Of a DNA stretch of 64,000 nucleotides, positions 55,496-64,000 are shown piece by piece. The stretch comes from Cinclus cinclus (lineage: Eukaryota > Chordata > Aves > Passeriformes > Cinclidae), in the NCBI RefSeq assembly GCF_963662255.1, contig NC_085047.1, forward strand, positions 14,934,347-14,998,346. The letters are read 5' to 3'. The notes under the pieces are model-generated. The model was not told the origin of the DNA, ran no database searches, and worked only from the letters and a program-made list of their open reading frames with translations. The position numbers and the translations under genes are program-made. How positions within the stretch are numbered: the stretch's first letter is position 1; each line of letters opens with the position of its first letter.

Positions 55496-55672
55496 ACAGA
55501 ATCACAGACCTGTTAAGATTGGAAGGCAGCTCTGGGGTTCATCAGGTCCAGCCTCCCTGCTCAAGGAAGGCCACCCAGAACTGGCTGCCCAGGACTATGT
55601 CCAGGTGGCATTTGAGTATCTCCAGAGGTGGAGACTCCAGAGCCCTTCTGGAGAACTTCTGCCAGCAGTCAA
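55496..55672 (-). mobile_element. CR1 LINE fragment, reverse orientation
   Basis: It begins on the plus strand with ACAGAATCACAGACC, the reverse complement of a CR1 tail, and continues 'ttaagattggaaggcagctctggggttcatcaggtccagcctccctgctcaaggaaggccaccc' and 'gactatgtccaggtggcatttgagtatctcc', all reverse-complement CR1 3' UTR. It faces away from the plus-strand CR1 285 bp to its left. Confidence 0.9.
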
Positions 55673-58432
55673 ACACAAGCATTACATGTGACTGAAATCT
55701 CTATGAGAGATACTTTCTGGGTTTTTTTTAATTAATCTCTGATACATGATTATATAAATAAGTTTCTCCATCCAGTCACACATGCTCAGCACATCTTGGT
55801 TCAATCTTGAGGTAGTACTTGAGCATAATCATGAGGCAGTCATCTCTGATACCAAAGACATTTAAATTCCAAAACTTAGTATTTCACCTATTGATATTAT
55901 TCATTATGTTCCTCATCTTCTAGAGTAACTTTGACTATTCAGACTATTGTTTTTATCATATTTTCAAATAAAATGTTAATAGGTTTTCAAGGTTAGCTGG
56001 AAAGTTAGGTGATTAGGAGATTAGTGAAGCTATTTCAATTTATATCTTCAGTTTTTATTAGTCAATCAAAACAATAGCAATAGAAAAAAGTATATGTAAA
56101 TCTTTAAGTACTATAAGTGTAGATGACCGGAATCAGTGGTACAGATTTTTTCTTACTTCTCTTCGAACATAAGGAACTTTTCCTGTATAATCTAAAAGCA
56201 GAGTCACTATAGAAAAGAAAATAAGATTCAGAGTAACAAATGGTATGAATTCCTAATTGAGTATGCTCCACCAATGGAAACTGTATAATAGAACACACAT
56301 GCACAGACTTGCACTCCTTGTGAAACACAGGGTGGTGCTGCACCTTAACATGAATTTAATGGGGTAAAAAATAAAAGAAAAATAAAAACAGTATATTACA
56401 GAATGTAAAGCATAATCAGGAATTGGTATACATCTTCCCCAGCAGTTTGAAATGCTAGATAACCTGGCAAGAGGCAAGAAAAAAATTCTTTAAAATTAAG
56501 GTGCACAATTAAAAAGCAATTAATTGCCATTTTTTAATTTAAACACCTTAGTATTTTTCTCCAAATTGCATCCCACATCAGTTTGAATTCTGACTCCTCT
56601 GAATCAGAGATAGGTATTCATTTAATTGCCAGTCTGAAGCAGACAAATTTTCTTCTTATTGTTTCCTTCTATTGTCTCCTAAATCCTTCAGTTGTTTTCC
56701 GTACCGACATCAATGAAGTAATCTGCAAACAGTTATGACAGGCACAAAAGAATGCACACATTTAATAACCAGTGTTTAGGGAGACTAGGGTCTTAAAACT
56801 GCTTGTGGATAAGATCCTTTGATGGCAATGGCATCTGAAGGATAACTAAACAACGCTTCAAATTATGCGAACAAGCTTTCAATTCCAGATTAACAAACTA
56901 TAGTTGGATCAAAAACTATTTCTATTCTTTTCTAAAGCATATATAGAATTCATAAAGTTTCTGCTTCCCAGAACTTTGCATTGATGTGTTGAAGAGCAGC
57001 AACAAGCAGACATGCTACATTGATTTCCAACTGCTTGGCATATCCATGAAGAGGAAGGATAGGATAATTATTTCTGTATGTACAATGCACAGTGTCTCTG
57101 CAAGATTTCCAACCTACAACTTGGGAAGCATCAACAATGCAGAGTCCCAAATTAGCTGCAGCAGAAGCGGTGTCACATGAGTAGCTGTGACACAAGCACC
57201 ATGAACCCTAAAAGAAATGTCCTGTTCTCAGTCTTGCAGTCTGTGTCTAGAAAATAGACAGCTATAAGGAGAATAAAGTTACTAAATGTCTCATGTAAAA
57301 TATCCTACTTCATTACTGGTTTTTACAAGTTTCCTACATTACTTTGTAGCAGCTCCTGTGGCAGCCCCCTGCCCAGGAACCAGCACCTCTCCAATCCAGA
57401 GCACTCCCATCACCAGCAGAACACCTCTCCTTCTCTGCCATGTCTCTTTGGCTTCAGCTGTGTCCTGACTCACACTCAGCCACTTGCCACTGGCTTTCTC
57501 AGCCTTCAGGCCTTTCTACACACAAAAACAAGGCTACAGGGCTAGCTGCAGCTGGCAGCCAAACTTTTCCTGCCACTCTCTTGTAACCCAAGCAAAGCCT
57601 TCATTTGTTCAAAGAGAATTATGACAGTCAAATCCAGCATTAGCAGCACTGGAGTTTTGAAATTCTCTGTCATGAGCCAACATGAGAAACAAGGCATCCA
57701 AGAAGGAACAGCTCTGCCCCTGTACCACAAGTTCCAGGCATCTACTGCTGCTATTAATCAGCATAACATCTCAGGTATTTGCACTAATTTCCAGCAGCCA
57801 CTTGGGAAGACTGCATGCATACACCCTTTTAACCCCACAGTTTAAAAGAGAAACTTTAACAGTAATCAATTCTTAAACTAAAACCCACGACAAATTACGT
57901 AGCATAAATAAATAATCCCAGGCTGAATGTCTTCCAAACCAGCCAGGGAATCTTTTTTATTAATTAAATCCTGAGGACAAATTTCCAGAGACACACTACT
58001 TCTTATCTTCAGCTACATCCTCTTGCATCCATCCATAACAGCCTTTCATGTTTAATAGCTCCAGCCTCACTAGCTATGGAGTCAACCCTCAGCCTCACCT
58101 AGGAGTTTCACATACTGCTCTTATAACCATTTCTTTAGGCCCATCCTAAATCACTCTTCTTTCCTACATCTCAGCTGCATCACTGTTACATATGATTGCT
58201 CTTCAAGAGTTACTTGCCACAAAACTCATCCATTATTTCAAGTCCTTACACCCCAACTCTTGCCTCTCCAATCCACTCATCCTGGCATTCTGTTAGCTCT
58301 CATTTCCCATCTCTCTGCCCACTCTGATTCTTAAGTTCCATGCTATGATCCAAATGCTGTCCTCTTTTCTCTACACATGTGAAGTCAGCAAACATTTCAA
58401 CATTCCAACTAGTTTCCTTCTTTACTGACCTT

Positions 58433-59532
58433 GGAAAAGGGGGGGGGGGGGGGGGAAAGGGAGAGGAAAGGGGGAAAAGGGGAAAAAGGGGGGGGAAGGG
58501 GAAAAGGGGGGGGAAGGGGAAAAGGGGGGGGAAGGGGAAAAGGGGGGGGAAGGGGAAAAGGGGGGGGAAGGGGAAAAGGGGGGGAGGGGGAAAAAGGGGG
58601 GGAGGGGGAAAAAGGGGGGGAGGGGGAAAAAGGGGGGGAGGGGGAAAAAGGGGGGGAAGGGGAAAAAGGGGGGGGAAGGGGAAAAAGGGGGGGGAAGGGG
58701 AAAAAGGGGGGGGGAAGGGGAAAAAGGGGGGAAGGGGAAAAAGGGGGGGGAAGGGGAAAAAGGGGGGGGAAGGGGAAAAAGGGGGGGGAAGGGGAAAAAG
58801 GGGGGGGGAAGGGGAAAAAGGGGGGGGAAGGGGAAAAAGGGGGGGAAGGGGAAAAAGGGGGGGGGAAGGGGAAAAAGGGGGGGGGAAGGGGAAAAAGGGG
58901 GGGGAAGGGGAAAAAGGGGGGGGAAGGGGAAAAAGGGGGGGAAGGGGAAAAAGGGGGGAAGGGGAAAAAGGGGGGAAGGGGAAAAAGGGGGGAAGGGGAA
59001 AAAGGGGGGAAGGGGAAAAAGGGGGGGGAAGGGGAAAAAGGGGGGGGAAGGGGAAAAAGGGGGGGGAAGGGGAAAAAGGGGGGGAAGGGGAAAAAGGGGG
59101 GGAAGGGGAAAAAGGGGGGGAAGGGGAAAAAGGGGGGGAAGGGGAAAAAGGGGGGGGAAGGGGAAAAGGGGGGGGAAGGGGAAAAAGGGGGGGGGGAAGG
59201 GGAAAAAGAGGGGGGGGAAGGGGAAAAAGGGGGGGGGAAGGGGAAAAAGGGGGGGGGAAGGGGAAAAAGGGGGGGGAAGGGGAAAAAGGGGGGGGAAGGG
59301 GAAAAAGGGGGGGGAAGGGGAAAAAGGGGGGGGGAAGGGGAAAAAGGGGGGGGGAAGGGGAAAAAGGGGGGGGGAAGGGGAAAAAGGGGGGGGGAAGGGG
59401 AAAAAGGGGGGGGGAAGGGGAAAAAGGGGGGGGGAAGGGGAAAAAGGGGGGGGGAAGGGGAAAAAGGGGGGGGGAAGGGGAAAAGGGGGGGGGGGGGGAG
59501 GGGAAAAAGGGGGGGGGGGAAGGGGGGGGAAA
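58433..59532. repeat. 1,100-bp uninterrupted purine minisatellite (G/A on plus strand)
   Basis: Every base I read from 58433 to 59532 on the plus strand is G or A. After a G17 run (58439-58455) and a short irregular start, the tract is made of roughly 55-60 units of 16-20 bp: AAGGGGAAAAA or AAGGGGAAAA followed by 5-10 G. Units of the same type cluster. Early units carry four A; a group near 58585-58650 has a single A in place of AA; a group near 58940-59020 has six G; and 59321-59480 is eight perfect 20-bp units. The APP sense strand is all C/T. With only purine codons (Gly, Lys, Arg, Glu, or Pro/Phe/Ser/Leu on the other strand), stops are absent, which yields large meaningless open frames on both strands. 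Confidence 0.98.
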
Positions 59533-60719
59533 TGCAGGTGTGAGAGCAAGATGGGAGATGACAAACTTTCCAGGCATTAACCATAGATCAGGGGGAGATG
59601 AGGTCAGGGATCAAAATGTTGCTGCAATTTTCACTCCTGGTCATGACCATATGTACTTTGTGCTTTTTTTCTGTGAGCAGGGCACATACAACATCTAGAT
59701 ATATCATTCAAATTGCCTTGAGTATTGAGAGTGGTAAAAACACAAGCTGGTTTTACTGCAGTGACCAGTTGGGGTGGTTTACCTATATGAAACTTCATAC
59801 ATACACAGTCTCTTCTCTTAAAATTCCCTACTGTGCTTTGTCTGGAATTTCATGCATGACTGCCACTTACCCTGTAATTAAAGTGTTCGGAAAGGTTGTC
59901 AGCCATGAGGCAGCCTGCTCAACCCTAATCCACGCACTAGGCTCCATATTTTACACAGACCTAAACTGAAGACTCGTACTGGCTTTCTCTTAATGTTTTT
60001 CTCTGCACATGGGGAAGGCAGAAGCCTGTGAAAGCAGAAATAAGGCTGCATGGTCAAACCCATCATCCTCACTGCCTCTCAAGTTCTTGATTTTATAGCA
60101 CAAATGTTTGTATGCAGTAAGAAACTAAACCAAAACTTGAGCCCTGCCAACAATATTCAGTTCACCACATCAGGTTCTCTAAAGCCTCTCTTGTGAAATT
60201 GCAGAGGACATCCAGCTTTTCATACTGTAAAACCTCAGAGTAAACAGGGCTGGACTTAGTCTCTTTGAAGCTGCTTCCCTGTCCACTTTAAGAACAAGCA
60301 CTTCTACTTCTCCAAGCACTTCCACTTCTCCACCAGGGCAGCAACACTCGGCCACTGCTATCTCAGCATGGCTCTCAATGAACTTTATTTGCATAGCAGT
60401 TTTTAGCCAGCCATGCTGTGACCAGAAGGGCAAAAGCAGTGGCAGCACCTTTTCTCCTTTTCAATGCCCAGCATGAAGAGAGGCGCTGAGTAAAGCACGG
60501 GATTAACATTTCAGCGCTGCAGAACTCTAGAAATAAACTTTTCAACTGACAGAACTTGAGAACAAATGAACCTACAGACACCAATTCTGTCCTGAATCAG
60601 AGAAGAGGAAAAGGTGAAGACACATGAGCAGAACAACATGGTGACACTAAGGCTGAGGAGAAGGAAGGGGGGAGAAGAGGAGGTGCTCTGAGCATCAGAG
60701 CTGAAATTCTTCTTCAAGC

Positions 60720-61435
60720 CATGGTGAGGACTGTAATAGAATAAACTGTTTCCCTGTAATTCATGAAGAACATGGCCGGGGGATGCAGAATTCACCTGCA
60801 GCCCGTGAGACAAAGGAGCTCACACTAGAGTGGGTGGATGCTGAGAAGCTGTGATCTGATGAGAGGCTTGAACAGAGAGAGAGAGAGAGAGAGCTCTTGC
60901 TTCCAGAGACAGAGGAAGAGGACCCTTGCTTTTATACTACAACAGCTCATCCTTAAAAGACTACACCCCACGAACTAAATGACCCACACAAACAGTTGTG
61001 GGGAGACTGCTTTGCCATGGGAGGGATTCACATTGCAGTAGGTTTGGGTGGGACTGCTACTTGTGAAAATTAGAACCACACTGGAAAAGTTCCCAAAGAA
61101 CTCTGTTCTGTGGGAAGGATCCCACGGCATAGCAAAAGAGACTCCTCTCCCTAAGTGAACTGAAGAAGGGCTGGGGGAGGGAAAAGGTGTCCTAAACATT
61201 TACTTTAGTTCTCATTATTCTCTTTTAATACCCTTAATTTTTTTTTCCTTTGTACATTTTAAAGTTTTGAGGCTGTTTTGCCCTTAAAGTGATTCTTCCC
61301 AATCCTTACTTCAACTCATGAGCCCCTTTGGTATTTTCTTTCCCCCTCCTCTGCTCAACTATAGCAGAGCAGCATGCATAAATGATTTTTTCTTTGGTGC
61401 ACTGGCATTTGGCCAGCATCTAACCCATGACAAAG
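60720..61435 (+). mobile_element. Old, degenerate avian ERV LTR
   Basis: Segments match an avian ERVL-like LTR that I recognise: 'ggatgcagaattcacctgcagcccgtgag', 'ttagttctcattattctcttttaat', 'gaggctgttttgcccttaaagtgattcttcccaatccttacttcaactcatgagccccttt', and 'tttggtgcactggcatttggccagcatctaaccca'. It has many small differences and an internal (GA)10 repeat (60874-60893). Its left end is uncertain and no target duplication was found. Confidence 0.6.
60874..60893. repeat. (AG)10 microsatellite
   Basis: Ten AG units inside the degenerate LTR. Confidence 0.9.
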
Positions 61436-64000
61436 AGTTGCCTCAGGTACTGTGGCACCAGATCAAGAAGGTGGGACAGCATAATGAGAGAGCCTGGGTC
61501 TGGTTTTCCAAATTCTCCTGCAGGCTGCCATCCCTCCAACAGCACAGTCCATGGGAGGAAGGTGAGGCACAGTGCTCTCCTGGCAGGAGCTCTGCAATCA
61601 CATCAATATATGAAATGCCAGTGGATCCACCTAAGACAATTAATACACAAGGAAGGTGCTTAAACAAAACTGTGTTGGCTACAGCACCAGCATCCTGGGG
61701 ACTGCACTAAAGGCTTAGCTACCTGATGAGGGTCTTCAGGAGCAATCCTTACTGTTCTTTTAAAAAAGCAAATATGAGAAGAAAAATAAAAATAAGGGGG
61801 GGGGGAACCCCACAACAAACCCCCAAGGAGCCAAACGACATCTGACCTTTCTTTTTTGTGGTATTACTATAATGAAGATGAAATGCTGCATTTCACTTTA
61901 AGCATTATATGTCTGAAAAGGGGCTGGCAGGGAAAGAAGCAGATCTTGTGCCAGCACTTTCTGCCCAAGGATGGGGTACCATTCTGAAGGCAAGAAATAA
62001 AGAATGTAACCACTTTGTGAAAAATCACTACACACAAAGTTACTATTTCCTTCTCTCCAGAATGTCAAAGAAATCATTAATAAAAGTGAGCTATAATATG
62101 TGTATTTTAAATAATCAACTTTCATAAATCTTACCAAAAGATTTTCACCTTTCTACAGAACAGAACATATGTGGCTGAGTTGTAGGGTCATGCTTGTTGA
62201 GGAAATCACAGGACAAAATAAATCAAAGATGTAGAAGAAAATCTGTGAAACTATATCAGGAAAAACCCAGTTGGTTTCTATTGAAGTACTTCCAAGTTCC
62301 ACTGCTTCAAAAATTACCTGTTTTATGTCAAAGTTGTCTTTGAGGCCATGCAAAAACTGTCACAAAGGAACAGGCCCACTATGATTTTTCATAATCTAAT
62401 TAATTAATGCATTCTTGAGTTTCCCGCAGATATAGCCAAAGGGTAATTTATTAATCTAAGAGCCTAGATTCATTTGTATGCATGCCCTGAGAGACACACA
62501 AGGCTGTGGTTTCCTTTTTCATGAAATCAACTTCAGGCTCTAGTACCAAGAATGTGAAGTGGTATTACAAAGTCACGTTCTGAAACAGGGGCTGTACCTC
62601 ATCATCCAGGACACAAGAAAACCACACATTATTTAAGTCCAGTAGTCTGGAAAAAGTCAGGGAAGTCTGCAAGTTAAAATGGACTACCTGACATTCTAAA
62701 ATAAAAGTTGACCTCAAAAGGAAAAAAAAAAAGATATAATAAGAAGAAAAACTAGAAATTGAACGAAAGACTGAAGAAGGAAGCTATTGGGAGGGCACCA
62801 GCAGGAAACATTCAGAACAGTAACATTTCTTTTTTGTAAACTACATGCATGCATGCATTCAGTGTCATATTTTCCATGTCTTGGTCCTTCAAATAAGATA
62901 CCTATAAGTATCTGAGTACCCGAGCACCTGTAAGATGACAATGCAATTTTCTTTCTTTATAACTCAAACAGCAATGTTTTTTCATCATTACTGTTCTTGC
63001 AGATGAGACATATATTACACAGACTATAATTTTTAAATACATACTGAGAATATTAATGTCAGGAAAAACATAGGATAAAAATTTCCTTTCTAAAGAAATA
63101 AAATCAATCCTTCCTTGACAAATATTTATAAACATGTTTTTCTCAAATTCTTTCTCATATTTTTTTTTTTGTTCAGAATAACCAGAATTGCCTCACCATT
63201 GCATTGCACAGATACAACAATTCAGCCTGAAAACTGCCCTCTTAAGACAGCAACCTGCAGAATACATGACTGAAGATATACCAGGCACTTCTTGTGTCCA
63301 TTACCTTATCAAGCTTATCAATAAAAACTTTCACTAAGCATTTTCTGAAGCTCTATCTAGTTAAGCGAACTGCAGTTTGGAGCCACTACCAAGAAAGAAG
63401 TTCATTAGTCTTTAATGTTCCATACATGTCAGTGTTTCAAACTGGAGACTCTACAAAATAAAAATGCTCCAAAACAAAGGTAATAAACTCCAGTTCAAAA
63501 GTAGAATAAGCTTTAAAAGTGTACCTTTTCTGAACAGATCCACATGAACTTATTTAGGATTTCATTTTAAACTTTCAAGTCTGAAATAGCTTTCAAATGC
63601 AGAAAAGCCCTTATGATAGCAAATGTGTTTGAAGACATGCCTCGTTCTGCCCTTAGAGGAATTCCCTCAAAAAATACTAGAAGCATTTCAGAAATTTTGA
63701 TACTACACTTTATGAGACAAAAAACCTTCTGCACTTTAATTTGCTTCATGTATTCAGCTTCAAAGTAGGAATACTTTGAAAAGAACCACTGTTTTTCAGG
63801 TTTTTTTTTTCTTTGAATGAGTTTTCATTATTATTTTCCGAAGAAACTGAATACTTCATGAAAGAAGAATAATATGATGAATTATAATTATTGCTGAGAC
63901 TTTGCTGTGCTGTGATTGTAACTACACCAAAGAGGAAAGCACTTGATGGACAGGAAAAGGCTGTTAGTGGGAATTTTCCTTTTTGTGTTGTTGCTGTTGT

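Larger units (their letters stand above)
51560..64000 (-). other. APP: APP intron 2 (3' part only)
   Basis: The intron upstream of exon 3 in the gene, running off the right edge. I searched for exon 2, whose product has a recognisable FCG-LNMHMN segment, and saw no trace, so the intron is at least 12.4 kb here. It contains two opposed CR1 fragments (54921-55210 and 55496-55672), the 1.1-kb purine tract (58433-59532), a (GA)10 repeat and an old LTR (about 60720-61435). The remaining stretches (51.6-54.9, 55.7-58.4 and 61.5-64.0 kb) show nothing I can identify. Confidence 0.85.

Noticed and set aside
58300..59698. Several overlapping open frames of 370-439 codons on both strands
   Set aside because: They exist because the tract is pure purine/pyrimidine and cannot spell stop codons; the products are only Gly/Lys/Arg/Glu or Pro/Phe/Ser/Leu repeats, open in many frames at once.
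61796..61805. G10 run
   Set aside because: A simple homopolymer with no neighbouring G-runs; not a convincing G-quadruplex and unrelated to the purine tract.
51560..64000. Search for APP exon 2
   Set aside because: No sequence for its FCG...LNMHMN segment was seen; it must lie to the right of the window.

Overview
The window is vertebrate nuclear DNA, almost certainly from a bird. Many 3'-truncated CR1 LINEs end in the avian-type tail ATTCTATGATTCTATGA. The retroviral LTR families (one opening TGTCTTGGTTTGAAAG, one opening TGTTGTGGTTTAAGC) are ones I associate with passerines. The split gene matches amyloid precursor protein best in its bird-like form. 'Passerine' is my inference, not something the sequence proves.

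The only gene I can support is APP, on the minus strand. Four internal coding exons are present, and their lengths match the human exons exactly (130, 113, 194) or nearly (206 versus 203): exon 3 (51430-51559), exon 4 (20167-20279), exon 5 (18509-18702) and exon 6 (4899-5104). All four splice in frame (phases 1, 0, 2, 1) with GT-AG borders. Together they encode about residues 76-289 in human numbering: the second half of the growth-factor-like/heparin-binding domain, the copper-binding domain, the acidic domain and the Thr run just before the alternatively spliced Kunitz exon. The promoter, exons 1-2 and exons 7 onward lie outside the window. I found no second protein gene, tRNA, rRNA, known ncRNA or CRISPR array.

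Layout from left to right: part of intron 6 (1-4898, one CR1); exon 6; intron 5 (5105-18508, one reverse ERV LTR with a possible target duplication); exon 5; short intron 4; exon 4; intron 3 (20280-51429, about 31 kb), which holds most of the mobile DNA: three related GC-rich LTRs, one unrelated LTR, three CR1 pieces and a possible ERV remnant; exon 3; and part of intron 2 (51560-64000), with two opposed CR1 fragments, an unusual 1,100-bp pure purine tract at 58433-59532, and an old LTR.

The most notable observations are: (1) the 1.1-kb uninterrupted purine minisatellite in intron 2, which creates several false 370-440-codon ORFs; (2) a 156-bp block that is identical, base for base, in two opposite-facing LTRs 21 kb apart although their flanks are clearly diverged, and that carries a CTCF-like motif in all three LTR copies; (3) two charge-losing residues (Trp102, Asn106) in the APP heparin-binding loop; and (4) a ten-residue Asp run in the acidic domain.
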